A stretch of DNA of 64,000 nt from Nocardiopsis potens DSM 45234 (GTDB taxonomy: Bacteria > Actinomycetota > Actinomycetes > Streptosporangiales > Streptosporangiaceae), in assembly GCF_000341105.1 (NCBI RefSeq), contig NZ_ANBB01000046.1:101661-165660 (forward strand), given 5' to 3'. The notes beneath the pieces are model-generated. The model was not told the DNA's origin, searched no databases, and saw nothing but the letters and a program-made list of their open reading frames with translations. The translations under genes and the position numbers were made by a program. This document shows, one piece after another, positions 45,467-56,718 of the stretch (positions are counted from its first letter, which is position 1; each line of letters begins with the position of its first letter).

Positions 45467-46237
45467 TCAGGCGCCGACGGCCGGCGCCTCCCGGACGGCG
45501 CGCATCACCGGCACGATCTTCTCCGCGGAGTTGATCGTGCGCACGTCCTCCGGCGGTACGGTGCCGCCGCCCATCGACACCCGCGGGTTGCGGTGCCGGT
45601 AGGGCGAGGGAACCGTGTCCATCCCGGAGAAGTGCAGGTCCCGCACGCCGGTGCGGGCGACGATCTCGCCCGCGTTGCCGGCCCGCACCCCGCCGCCCGG
45701 CATCACCGCGATCCGCCCCTCGGCGCGCCGCACCAGCTCGGCGATGAGCGGCGCGCCCTCGGCCGCGGTGCCCTCCTGCCCCGAGGTCAGCACCCGGTCC
45801 ACGCCCAGCTCGATCAGCTCGTCCAGCACCGCGAACGGGTCGGCGGCCACGTCGAAGGCGCGGTGGAAGGTGACCGACAGCCCCTCGGCGGCCGCCATCA
45901 GGCGCTCCACCACCGGCCGGTCCACCCGCCCGTCCGGGGTGAGCGCGCCGATCACCACCCCGTCCACCCCGGCCCGGGCCAGGACGCCGATGTCGTACTC
46001 CATCGCGGCGGCCTCGTACCGGTCGAAGACGAAGTCGCCGCCGCGCGGCCGGATGATCGGGAACACCCCGATGTGCGCGGTGGCCTCCATGACCGACTTG
46101 ACGGTGCCCAGGCTGGGCGTGAGGCCGCCGTCGACCAGCGCGCTGACCAGCTCGACCCGGTCCGCTCCGGCGCGCTCCGCGGTGATCGCGCCGGCCGCGC
46201 CCTCGACGACGATCTCGAACCGGACTCTCTCCGACAT
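45467..46237 (-). CDS. cutC: CutC family protein (copper homeostasis)
   Basis: 256 residues from the ATG at 46237 (MSERVRFEIVVEGAAGAITAERAGADRVEL). TIM-barrel features of CutC include GGLTPSLGTVKSV, PIIRPRGGDFVFD, GVDGVVIGALTPDGRVD, VTFHRAFDVAADP, RVLTSGQE and RIAVMPGGGVRAGNA. The frame is open far upstream, but the conserved start is here. CutC has been linked to copper handling, though its real function is uncertain. Confidence 0.92.
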   Translation of the reverse strand: MSERVRFEIVVEGAAGAITAERAGADRVELVSALVDGGLTPSLGTVKSVMEATAHIGVFPIIRPRGGDFVFDRYEAAAMEYDIGVLARAGVDGVVIGALTPDGRVDRPVVERLMAAAEGLSVTFHRAFDVAADPFAVLDELIELGVDRVLTSGQEGTAAEGAPLIAELVRRAEGRIAVMPGGGVRAGNAGEIVARTGVRDLHFSGMDTVPSPYRHRNPRVSMGGGTVPPEDVRTINSAEKIVPVMRAVREAPAVGA

Positions 46238-46366
46238 GGGCGGGGCCCCCACTTCTGCTCGGTTCCGACGGGGCGGCCCCCGCCGCGGTCTAGACCAGTA
46301 GACCACGCGGCCGGGGGACGGCGCCCGCACCCGGCCCCGCGCGTCCCGGCCCCGGGCCGGCGGTGC

Positions 46367-46372
46367 GACAAT
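46367..46372 (+). promoter_or_regulatory. Minus-ten box of a leaderless transcript
   Basis: GACAAT six bases before the GTG at 46379, the same arrangement as before recO. Confidence 0.5.
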
Positions 46373-46378
46373 GGCCCG

Positions 46379-46678
46379 GTGATCGTCATCACCCGCCACA
46401 CCGTCGACCCCGCCGACGCCGAGGACTTCGCCGCCCGCGCCGCGGAGGCGCTGCGGGTGCTCGGCGCGCGCCCCGGCTTCGTCTCCTCGCGGGTGGGGCG
46501 GGCCGCCGACGACCCGCGGCTGTGGACCGTGGTGACCGAGTGGGAGGGCGCCGGCCACTACCGCCGGGCGCTGAGCGACTTCGAGGTCAAGATGGCCGCG
46601 GTCCCGCTGCTCTCCACGGCCCTCGACGAGCCCAGCGCCTACGAGATCGTGTCGGTCCCCACGCCCGGGCGCGGGTAA
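46379..46678 (+). CDS. ABM-domain protein
   Basis: 99 residues from the GTG at 46379 (VIVITRHTVDPADAEDF). One dimeric alpha-beta barrel: FAARAAEALRVLGARPGFVSSRVGRAADDPRLWTVVTEWEGAGHYRRALSDFEVK. No ribosome site precedes the start and GACAAT is six bases upstream, so the mRNA is probably leaderless. Related in fold but not closely to the protein at 33523-33849. Function unknown. It lies 142 bases from divergent cutC. Confidence 0.82.
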   Translation: MIVITRHTVDPADAEDFAARAAEALRVLGARPGFVSSRVGRAADDPRLWTVVTEWEGAGHYRRALSDFEVKMAAVPLLSTALDEPSAYEIVSVPTPGRG

Positions 46679-46801
46679 AACGGTCGCACGGGCCCCCCGG
46701 CGGGCGTATCGTCGATGGGGCACCCGGGGCCGCAGCGGCCCCCGCGGGCTGCGGGGACGCGGACCGCGCACGGTGCCGCTCGGGCCCCTGGGTGGGCCCG
46801 T

Positions 46802-46815
46802 TCGTTGTTCAACGA
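46802..46815. promoter_or_regulatory. 14-bp palindrome in the glyS leader
   Basis: TCGTTG-TT-CAACGA, a perfect palindrome 59 bases before the glyS start. It could be an operator or a small RNA hairpin. No T-box core was found around it. Confidence 0.35.
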
Positions 46816-46873
46816 CCGAGAATCGCCGAAGAGCGATCCGCCGACCGCCAGCCGGATGGAGAGTCTGAGAGAG

Positions 46874-48262
46874 ATGGCCGCTAAATCTGAGGCAATGGAC
46901 AAGCTCGTCAACCTCGCCAAGCGACGGGGTCTGGTGTACCCCTCCAGCGAGATCTACGGCGGCCTGCGCGCTTCTTGGGACTACGGCCCGCTGGGCGTGG
47001 AGCTGAAGCAGAACATCAAGCGGCAGTGGTGGCGCGCGATGGTCCAGGAGCGCGAGGACATCGTCGGCCTGGACTCCAGCGTCATCCTCGCCCGCGAGGT
47101 CTGGGAGGCCTCCGGCCACGTGCAGGCCTTCGTGGACCCGCTGACCGAGTGCCAGTCCTGCCACAAGCGGTTCCGCGCCGACCACCTGATCGAGGCCTAC
47201 GAGGAGAAGCACGGCAAGGAGCCCGCCGGCGGCCTGGCCGACCTGGCCTGCCCCAACTGCGGCGCCAAGCACTCCTTCACCGAGCCGAAGATGTTCAACG
47301 GCCTGCTCCGCACCCACCTGGGCCCGGTGCAGGACGAGGGCGGCCTCGCCTTCCTGCGCCCGGAGACCGCGCAGGGCATCTTCATCAACTACCTCAACGT
47401 GCAGCAGAGCGCCCGCCGGAAGATCCCGTTCGGCATCGGCCAGATCGGCAAGTCGTTCCGGAACGAGATCACCCCGGGCAACTTCATCTTCCGGACCCGC
47501 GAGTTCGAGCAGATGGAGATGGAGTTCTTCGTCAAGCCGGGCGAGGACGAGAAGTGGCACCAGTACTGGATCGACACCCGGATGAACTGGTACCTCGACC
47601 TCGGCGTGGACAAGGAGAACCTGCGGCTGTACGAGCACCCGCAGGAGAAGCTCTCGCACTACTCCAAGCGGACCGTGGACATCGAGTACCGGTTCAACTT
47701 CCAGGGCGCCGAGTGGGGCGAGCTGGAGGGCGTCGCCAACCGGACCGACTACGACCTGCGGACGCACTCCGAGAAGTCCGGCACCGACCTCTCCTTCTTC
47801 GACCAGGAGAACAGCGAGCGGTACATCCCCTACGTCATCGAGCCGGCGGCCGGCGTGGACCGCGCCATGCTGATGTTCATGCTGGACGCCTTCCACGAGG
47901 GCGAGGCGCCCAACGCCAAGGGCAAGATGGAGAAGCGCTCGCTGATGCGCCTGGACCCGCGGCTGGCCCCGGTCAAGGCCGCGGTGCTGCCGCTGTCCCG
48001 CAACGCCGACCTGTCGCCCAAGGCGCGCGACCTGGCCGCGCGGCTGCGCAAGCGGTGGAACGTGGAGTTCGACGACGCCGGCGCGATCGGCCGCCGCTAC
48101 CGCCGCCAGGACGAGATCGGCACGCCGTTCTGCGTCACGGTCGACTTCGACAGCCTGGAGGACGACGCGGTCACCGTGCGCGAGCGGGACACCATGGCCC
48201 AGGAGCGGGTCTCCCTGGACCGGGTGGAGACGTACCTGATCGAGCGGCTGCCCGGCTGCTGA
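46874..48262 (+). CDS. glyS: Glycyl-tRNA synthetase (dimeric alpha2 type)
   Basis: 462 residues from the ATG at 46874 ([30 protein letters not shown]). A class II synthetase with [20 protein letters not shown], two zinc-like pairs CQSCHKRF and CPNCGAK, motif 2 around [25 protein letters not shown] and motif 3 around [11 protein letters not shown]. The C-terminal anticodon domain ends [19 protein letters not shown]. It charges tRNA-Gly. GAGAGAG directly precedes the ATG. Confidence 0.96.
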   Translation: MAAKSEAMDKLVNLAKRRGLVYPSSEIYGGLRASWDYGPLGVELKQNIKRQWWRAMVQEREDIVGLDSSVILAREVWEASGHVQAFVDPLTECQSCHKRFRADHLIEAYEEKHGKEPAGGLADLACPNCGAKHSFTEPKMFNGLLRTHLGPVQDEGGLAFLRPETAQGIFINYLNVQQSARRKIPFGIGQIGKSFRNEITPGNFIFRTREFEQMEMEFFVKPGEDEKWHQYWIDTRMNWYLDLGVDKENLRLYEHPQEKLSHYSKRTVDIEYRFNFQGAEWGELEGVANRTDYDLRTHSEKSGTDLSFFDQENSERYIPYVIEPAAGVDRAMLMFMLDAFHEGEAPNAKGKMEKRSLMRLDPRLAPVKAAVLPLSRNADLSPKARDLAARLRKRWNVEFDDAGAIGRRYRRQDEIGTPFCVTVDFDSLEDDAVTVRERDTMAQERVSLDRVETYLIERLPGC

Positions 48263-48275
48263 CCGGCGGCACGGG

Positions 48276-48317
48276 GGAGGCGGCCGGACCCGGGGGGATT
48301 GGTCTCCGGCCGCCTCC
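48276..48317 (+). terminator. glyS terminator
   Basis: GGAGGCGGCCGGA, 16-base loop, TCCGGCCGCCTCC: a perfect 13-bp stem 13 bases after glyS. Confidence 0.85.
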
Positions 48318-48474
48318 GCGGTTCGCTCTCCCGGCGCTACCCGCCCGGAAGAACTGGTTCTAAAGCTAACCCGTGCGGCCCCGCCTGGTAAGGGGGTCGG
48401 GGCGAGGTGTCCGACCGCGTAAGCGAATCGTGACTCCCGGGCGACCGTCCGCAGGAGGCCGGGAACCGGCTGCG

Positions 48475-48519
48475 AGAGGGCCCCGGTGGAACCCGTTCAA
48501 GGTTCCGCCGGGGCCCTCT
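48475..48519 (-). terminator. Terminator of the hemolysin-III family gene
   Basis: AGAGGGCCCCGGTGGAACC, loop CGTTCAA, GGTTCCGCCGGGGCCCTCT: a 19-bp stem with one G-T pair, 22 bases beyond the leftward stop. Confidence 0.85.
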
Positions 48520-48541
48520 TCCGGGTCGGCCGCCGGGGTGC

Positions 48542-49273
48542 TCAGCCCTGGCCGTAGACCACCATGGACACCGCGATGTAGTGGCAGATGTAGGCCGCCA
48601 CGGTCATCGAGTGGAAGATCTCGTGGAAGCCGAACCAGCGCGGTGCGGCGTCCGGCCGCTTCAGCCCGTAGACCACCGCGCCGGCGCTGTACAGCAGGCC
48701 GCCGGCGAGCACCAGGATCCAGGCGGCCGGGTGCACCCCGGAGATCAGCTGCGGCATGAAGAGCACCGCCACCCAGCCGATGGCCAGGTACAGCGCGGTG
48801 GACAGCCAGCGCGGCGCGTTCAGCCAGAACATCTTGAACAGCACCCCGGCCAGGGCGCCGCCCCAGATGAGCGCGGTCATCGCGGTGCGCAGCGCACCGT
48901 CCAGCACCAGGATCACGAACGGGGTGTAGGTGCCCGCGATGATCAGGTAGATGTTGGCGTGGTCGAGCCGGCGCAGCACCGCCACCCCGCGCCGGGACCA
49001 GCGGCCCACGTGGTAGACGGCCGAGGTGCTGAAGAGCAGCACGGCGGTGAGCGCGTACACCGCGCTGACGATCCGCCCGGCGGCGGTGGGGGCCAGGCAG
49101 ACCAGGACGATGCCGGCGGCCAGCGCCAGCGGTGCGGTGCCCAGGTGCAGCCACCCCCGGAGCCGGGGCTTGACCGCGTCGAGCAGTTCGGCGGCCTTGT
49201 CCAGAGGGGTGTCGGGGGCGGCGGGCGGCCGCTGCGCCGCGGTTCCGCTCCGCTCTGCCGGTTGTGCGGGCAC
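48542..49273 (-). CDS. Hemolysin III / YqfA (PAQR-like) family membrane protein
   Basis: 243 residues; GGAG is seven bases before the GTG. Seven helices. The PAQR-type zinc-site residues appear in STSAVYHVGRW, RRLDHANIYLIIAGTYTPF and FGFHEIFHSMTVAAYICHYIAV. Bacterial members are membrane proteins linked to membrane-lipid energetics or fluidity; the hemolysin label is historical. A 22-bp near-perfect palindrome lies upstream at 49359-49380. Confidence 0.9.
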   Translation of the reverse strand: MPAQPAERSGTAAQRPPAAPDTPLDKAAELLDAVKPRLRGWLHLGTAPLALAAGIVLVCLAPTAAGRIVSAVYALTAVLLFSTSAVYHVGRWSRRGVAVLRRLDHANIYLIIAGTYTPFVILVLDGALRTAMTALIWGGALAGVLFKMFWLNAPRWLSTALYLAIGWVAVLFMPQLISGVHPAAWILVLAGGLLYSAGAVVYGLKRPDAAPRWFGFHEIFHSMTVAAYICHYIAVSMVVYGQG

Positions 49274-49358
49274 TGCTCATCTCCGTGGTCTCGGCGCGGG
49301 TGGGGCCGGGTCCGAGTGCGTCGCGGGGGCGGCGTGCCCCGGGCCGTGGAACCGACTC

Positions 49359-49380
49359 TAACTTACGGAACCGTAGGTTA
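49359..49380. promoter_or_regulatory. 22-bp near-perfect palindrome upstream of the hemolysin-III gene
   Basis: Arms TAACTTACGG and CCGTAGGTTA flank a central AA; one mismatch per arm. The form is typical of TetR-family operators. It is 86 bases upstream of the hemolysin-III start and 312 bases upstream of ppdK. The regulator is not in the window. Confidence 0.6.
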
Positions 49381-49691
49381 CTTCGGGGTAATGGTGTGGT
49401 GCTCGGCACAGGCCGGAGTGGTCTTTTTCGGGGGTCTGGGTCCCGGAAATCGGATCCGCGGCTGCTACGGTTCAGCCAAGCGTCTCTGACCACGACGATC
49501 ATCGGCGACCGCCTTTCCCCGACTCTGTTTCCGAACATGGGGGACGTCTACCCCTCCAAGACCATTGGTCTAAACCACTTGAACGGTGATGGCCAGCGGA
49601 AACAAGGGGTAGTTAACCGAAAGTGGAGGTCGGCGATGATCGACGCGGCCAGGGCGTCCGAGGTGCAGCCGTCCCGTCGAAGGAGCTAGCG

Positions 49692-52379
<2,688 letters not shown>

Positions 52380-52569
52380 CACGGAAGCGGGGTGCACCAC
52401 CGCCAACTGGGTAAGGCGTAACCTTTCCGTGATATAGGCTTGACCGTCGCAAGGCGGGCGTACTCCACTACGCTGTGGCCGCCGCCCGCCTACGGACCCG
52501 GCCCCCTCCCGGGGTCGGTTATCGTCGGGCGAGCCGAGGACCCAGAAATCACGGAGCCGGGGGTGGCGG

Positions 52570-53610
52570 GTGCGGACAGCCGACGAGGAGCGCGGCGAGG
52601 AGCCGCGCGACGAGTGGTCGCGGAGCCGCTCGGCGGAGAGCATGGAGACGCGCGTCTTCACCTCCGCCGACCGCCCCCGCCCGGCGGCGCCGGCCGCGGA
52701 CCCCGGCGCCGCCCCCGCGGGCGGCGCCGAGGCCACCCGGGTCTTCACCCGCGCCCCCGACCCGGTCCGGGAGCCCGCGCCGGCCCCCGGCACGGAGAAC
52801 GACACGGTGCACGACGGCCGCCTCCCCGGCGTCCACCGCCGCGACGGCCCGTCCGGCGGCGGGCCCGGTGACGGCGGCCCCTTCGACGACGACCCGTTCG
52901 ACGACGACCCGTTCGACGAGCCCGAGCCGCGGCCCCGGCGCGGCGGGCGGCGCTCCCGCTCCCGCCCGCGCCCCCGGCTGCGCCTGGGCCGGATCATCGC
53001 GCTCGTACTGCTGGTCGCGGTCGCGCTCCCCCCGGCCACCTGGGGCTGGGTCTGGTGGACCGCCCGCCAGGACGAGCGCCCGCCCTCCGACGCGATCGTG
53101 GTGCTGGGCGCCAGCCAGTACAACGGCACCCCGTCCCCGATCTTCCAGGCCCGCCTGCAGCACGCGGCCGACCTCTACCGGGACGGCGTCGCCCCGATGG
53201 TGGTCACCGTCGGCGGCAACCAGCCCGGCGACAACTACACCGAGGGCGGCTCCGGCCGGGACTGGCTGGTCGAGCAGGGCATCCCGGCCGAATCGGTGGT
53301 CGCCGTCGAGACCGGCAGCAACACCCTGCGCAGCCTGGAGGCGGTCTCCGGGGTCTTCGACGACCAGGGCTGGGGCACCGCCGTCATCGTCACCGACCCC
53401 TGGCACAGCCTGCGCTCCCGCATCATGGCCGAGGACCAGGGCATGGAGGCCGAGACCTCCCCGGTCCGCTCCGGCCCCGCGGTGCTGGAGCGCAAGACCC
53501 AGCTGTGGTACATCACCAGGGAGACCGGATCGCTCTGGTACTACTGGCTGTTCGGCGACAGCGCCGACATCCGCGACGACCTCAAGGACCACGGGACCGA
53601 CGCCGCTTGA
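52570..53610 (+). CDS. YdcF/SanA-like (DUF218) membrane protein with long disordered N-terminus
   Basis: 346 residues from the GTG at 52570. The first ~140 residues are polar and low complexity, with the motif TRVFT twice ([10 protein letters not shown] and [10 protein letters not shown]) and [16 protein letters not shown]. One membrane helix follows ([24 protein letters not shown], about 143-166), then the DUF218 domain outside: [43 protein letters not shown] and [13 protein letters not shown]. Family members act at the envelope; no reaction is established. Its stop overlaps the TTG of dgt. Confidence 0.85.
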   Translation: MRTADEERGEEPRDEWSRSRSAESMETRVFTSADRPRPAAPAADPGAAPAGGAEATRVFTRAPDPVREPAPAPGTENDTVHDGRLPGVHRRDGPSGGGPGDGGPFDDDPFDDDPFDEPEPRPRRGGRRSRSRPRPRLRLGRIIALVLLVAVALPPATWGWVWWTARQDERPPSDAIVVLGASQYNGTPSPIFQARLQHAADLYRDGVAPMVVTVGGNQPGDNYTEGGSGRDWLVEQGIPAESVVAVETGSNTLRSLEAVSGVFDDQGWGTAVIVTDPWHSLRSRIMAEDQGMEAETSPVRSGPAVLERKTQLWYITRETGSLWYYWLFGDSADIRDDLKDHGTDAA

Positions 53611-54848
53611 CCGAGACCACCGAATCCGGATACACCGACCGCGACCGGGAGCGCCGCGCGGGCGAGCCGCCGAAGAACCGGGCCCGCGGCCCGTTCGAGC
53701 GCGACCGCGCCCGGGTGCTGCACAGCTACGCGCTGCGCCGGCTCGCCGCCAAGACCCAGGTGGTCCAGCCCGGCGCCAGCGACTTCCCGCGCACCCGGCT
53801 CACCCACTCGCTGGAGTGCGCCCAGATCGGCCGGGAACTCGGCAGCGTCCTGGGCTGCGACGCCGACCTGGTCGAGGCCGCCTGCCTCTCGCACGACCTG
53901 GGCCACCCGCCGTTCGGCCACAACGGGGAGCGGGCGCTGGACGCCGCCGCGGCCGCCTGCGGCGGGTTCGAGGGCAACGCGCAGAGCCTGCGCATCCTCA
54001 CCCGGCTGGAGGGCAAGGTGCTGGACGGCACCGGGGCCGGCGCCGGGCTCAACCTGACCCGGGCCACCCTGGACGCCACCGTCAAGTACCCCTGGCAGCG
54101 CGGCGGCGGCGACGGCCGCAAGTTCAACTGCTACCCCGACGACGCCCCGGTCTTCGACTGGATCCGCGCGGGCGCCCCCGAGGGGGAGCCGCGCACCTGC
54201 TTCGAGGCGCAGGTGATGGACTGGTCCGACGACGTCGCCTACTCCGTGCACGACGTGGAGGACGGCATCTTCTCCGGGATGATCCGGCTGGAGGCCCTGC
54301 GCAGCCCGGAGGAGCGGGCCGCGGTGTGCGCGGTGGCCGCCGAGCGCTACACCGACGCCCCCGCGGCCGAACTGGAGGAGGTCTTCGCCGACCTGGCCGC
54401 CGAGGAGTTCTGGCCCCGCCGCTTCGACGGCGACCTCGCCGCCCTCGCGGCGCTGAAGAACCTCACCAGCGAGCTGATCGGCCGGCTGTGCCGGTCCGCG
54501 GAGCGGGAGACCCGGCGCCGGTACGGCCCCGGCCCGCTCACCCGCTACTCCGCCGACCTGGTCGTCCCCCGGCGCACCCTGCTGGAGTGCGCCGCGCTCA
54601 AGGCGGTCGCCGCGCACTACGTGCTGGGCCGCTCGGAGGCCGTCGCCTACCAGGCCCGCGAGCGCGAGCTGGTCACCGAGCTGGTCGAGGCGGTCCGGGC
54701 CGGCGCCCCCGGCACCCTGGAGCCGCCGCTGCGCGCCGCCTACCTGGACGCCCCCGACGACGCGGCCGCGCTGCGCGTCGTCATCGACCAGGTCGCCTCG
54801 CTCACCGACACCTCCGCCCGGACCTGGCACGCCCGGCTGGCCGGCTGA
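53607..54848 (+). CDS. dgt: Deoxyguanosinetriphosphate triphosphohydrolase-like protein
   Basis: 413 residues from the TTG at 53607, which overlaps the preceding stop (TTGA); no better start exists before the conserved region. The HD domain is clear: [20 protein letters not shown] (first His), [19 protein letters not shown] (HD pair) and [17 protein letters not shown] (last Asp). It removes triphosphate from dGTP and other dNTPs. In actinomycetes dgt commonly precedes dnaG, as here with the transporter genes between. Confidence 0.94.
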   Translation: MTETTESGYTDRDRERRAGEPPKNRARGPFERDRARVLHSYALRRLAAKTQVVQPGASDFPRTRLTHSLECAQIGRELGSVLGCDADLVEAACLSHDLGHPPFGHNGERALDAAAAACGGFEGNAQSLRILTRLEGKVLDGTGAGAGLNLTRATLDATVKYPWQRGGGDGRKFNCYPDDAPVFDWIRAGAPEGEPRTCFEAQVMDWSDDVAYSVHDVEDGIFSGMIRLEALRSPEERAAVCAVAAERYTDAPAAELEEVFADLAAEEFWPRRFDGDLAALAALKNLTSELIGRLCRSAERETRRRYGPGPLTRYSADLVVPRRTLLECAALKAVAAHYVLGRSEAVAYQARERELVTELVEAVRAGAPGTLEPPLRAAYLDAPDDAAALRVVIDQVASLTDTSARTWHARLAG

Positions 54849-54862
54849 GCCCGCCGGGCACC

Positions 54863-54890
54863 GGCCCCGGCGCCGCCCGGCACCGGGGCC
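54863..54890. terminator. Terminator between dgt and the leftward transporter operon
   Basis: GGCCCCGG and CCGGGGCC, a perfect 8-bp stem with a 12-base loop, in the 67 bases between convergent genes. Confidence 0.6.
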
Positions 54891-54915
54891 GCCGGGGGCG
54901 GGCCCGGGCGCGCCC

Positions 54916-55803
54916 TCAGCCCTTCATCGCCCCGCCGAAGTTGAACGCCCCGCCCAGCGAGCGCGCCGCCACCAGGTAGAGCACCACCACCGGCAGCGCG
55001 TACAGCAGCGAGTAGGCGGCCAGCTCCCCGTAGCTCACCTGGCCGTACTGGCCGAAGAAGGTGTAGATCCGCACCGCGGCGGGGATCCGCTCGGCGCTGC
55101 GCAGCAGCAGGAACGGGACGAAGAAGTTGCCCCAGGTGACGACGAGGGTGAACACCCCGACCACGGCCAGGCCCGGGGCGGCCAGCGGCACCACCAGGCG
55201 GAGCAGCGACTGGCGCGCCGAGGCCCCGTCCACCCAGGCCGCCTCCTCCAGCTCGACCGGGATGCCGTCCAGGAAGTTCTTGGTCAGCCAGATGCCGAAC
55301 GGCAGGCTCGCCGCGGCCAGGAAGAGCATCGTCGCCCACCTGGAGTCGACCAGGCCGAACTGCACGAACAGGCTGTAGACCGGCACCATGATCGCGGTCA
55401 GCGGCAGGCCGGTGGCGAACAGCACCGTGTACAGGAACGGCCGGCCGAACCGCAGCCCGAACCGGGAGAGCGGGTAGGCGGCCAGCACCGAGGCGGCCAC
55501 CGTCACCACCGCGGCCCCGCCGCAGATGAACAGCGAGTTCCAGATCGGAAGGAAGAGCACGTCCCGGGTGGCCACCGCGGCGAAGTTGTCCAGGGTGAAC
55601 GCCTCCGGCAGCCGGACCCGGGCCGAGGCGCGGGCGTCGAAGGCGGCCAGCAGCAGCCAGAGCGCGGGCAGCGCGAAGGCCAGCGCCAGCCCGGCCAGGA
55701 GCAGGTGCACCACGGCCGCGGCGGCCGCCCGGCGCGGCGCGGCGACCGAGCGGACCCGGCGCCGGCGCGGGGCGGCGGGGGAGGGGCGCGGAGCCGTCGT
55801 CAT
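54916..55803 (-). CDS. Sugar ABC transporter permease, MalG type (second system)
   Basis: 295 residues. A Pro/Arg-rich start is followed by six helices, the EAA loop PVELEEAAWVDGASARQSLLR and the C-terminus FNFGGAMKG. The ATG overlaps the stop of the MalF-type gene (ATGA). It acts with 55800-56714 and the binding protein to import an unknown carbohydrate. No ATPase gene is linked, so a shared ATPase (MsiK-like) is probably used. Confidence 0.9.
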   Translation of the reverse strand: MTTAPRPSPAAPRRRRVRSVAAPRRAAAAAVVHLLLAGLALAFALPALWLLLAAFDARASARVRLPEAFTLDNFAAVATRDVLFLPIWNSLFICGGAAVVTVAASVLAAYPLSRFGLRFGRPFLYTVLFATGLPLTAIMVPVYSLFVQFGLVDSRWATMLFLAAASLPFGIWLTKNFLDGIPVELEEAAWVDGASARQSLLRLVVPLAAPGLAVVGVFTLVVTWGNFFVPFLLLRSAERIPAAVRIYTFFGQYGQVSYGELAAYSLLYALPVVVLYLVAARSLGGAFNFGGAMKG

Positions 55804-56714
55804 CGGACCTCCTCGGGGCGGAGCGTGCGCAGGTGGACCGCGGAGAACAGGCCGGCCACCACGAGCAGCGCGAGCCCCACCGCGGTGCCGTAGCCGATGT
55901 CGCCGAAGCCCAGCGCCTCCCGGTACATCAGCAGCGGCAGGGTGGTGCTGCGCCCGCCCGGCCCGCCGCCGGTCATCACGAAGATCAGCGTGAACACCTG
56001 CACCGTCTGCAGGGTCACCAGCAGCAGCGTGGCCGCGACGGTGCGGCGCAGCAGCGGCAGCACCACGTGCCACACCACCCGCAGCGGCCCCGCGCCGTCC
56101 ACCCGGGCGGCCTCCTTCAGGTCGACCGGGACCTCGGCCAGCGCGGCCGAGTAGGCCATCATCGAGAACGCGGTGCCCTTCCACACGTTGGCCAGCACCA
56201 CCGCCAGGATCGGCAGCGAGGTCAGCCAGGACTGCGGCGCCGCCCCCGCCGCCTGGAGCAGCAGGTTCAGCGTGCCCTCCCGCTCCAGGAAGGCCGCCCA
56301 CACGAACCCGGCCACCACCTCGGGCAGCACCCAGGCGGCGACCACCACCCCGCCCACCGCGCCGCGCACCCACCCCCGGCGGCCCTGCATCAGCAGGGCG
56401 AGCAGCAGGCCGAGCGCGGTCTGGCCGAGCACGCCCGAGCCGACCAGGAAGACCGCGGTGAGCACGGTGGCGTCCAGCACGTCCGGGTCGGTGAGCAGCC
56501 GCTCGAAGTTGCGCAGCCCGACGAAGTCGGTGCGGGCCGCGGCCGCACCGGTCAGCGCGGCGTCGGTGAAGGAGGCCCACACCGTCCACAGCACCGGGCC
56601 GGCGAAGAAGGCGAGCAGCAGGAAGAGCGCGGGCACCAGGGGCAGCACCCGGGCGGCCGGGCCGGGGCGGAGCGCGGGCGGCGCCCCGCGGCGCGCGGTC
56701 GTCTCCCCCGCCAT
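55800..56714 (-). CDS. Sugar ABC transporter permease, MalF type (second system)
   Basis: 304 residues. Helices start LPLVPALFLLLAFFAGPVLWTVWASF; the EAA loop is PVDLKEAARVDGAGPLRVVWHVVLP, and FVMTGGGPGGRSTTLPLLMYREAL is the typical MalF-like loop. The ATG is four bases after the binding-protein stop, so the three genes form one operon. Confidence 0.9.
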   Translation of the reverse strand: MAGETTARRGAPPALRPGPAARVLPLVPALFLLLAFFAGPVLWTVWASFTDAALTGAAAARTDFVGLRNFERLLTDPDVLDATVLTAVFLVGSGVLGQTALGLLLALLMQGRRGWVRGAVGGVVVAAWVLPEVVAGFVWAAFLEREGTLNLLLQAAGAAPQSWLTSLPILAVVLANVWKGTAFSMMAYSAALAEVPVDLKEAARVDGAGPLRVVWHVVLPLLRRTVAATLLLVTLQTVQVFTLIFVMTGGGPGGRSTTLPLLMYREALGFGDIGYGTAVGLALLVVAGLFSAVHLRTLRPEEVR

Positions 56715-56718
56715 CGCC

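Noticed and set aside
46679..46873. T-box riboswitch before glyS
   Set aside because: GGTGGGCCC near 46793 resembles part of a T-box core, but the conserved TGGNACCGCG element and a specifier stem are not found.
48318..48474. Possible tRNA between glyS and its neighbour
   Set aside because: No cloverleaf; the strong stems belong to the two terminators.
54916..56589. 557-residue fused permease on the leftward strand
   Set aside because: The upstream part is the wrong frame of the MalF-type gene; two separate genes with an ATGA overlap fit the families.
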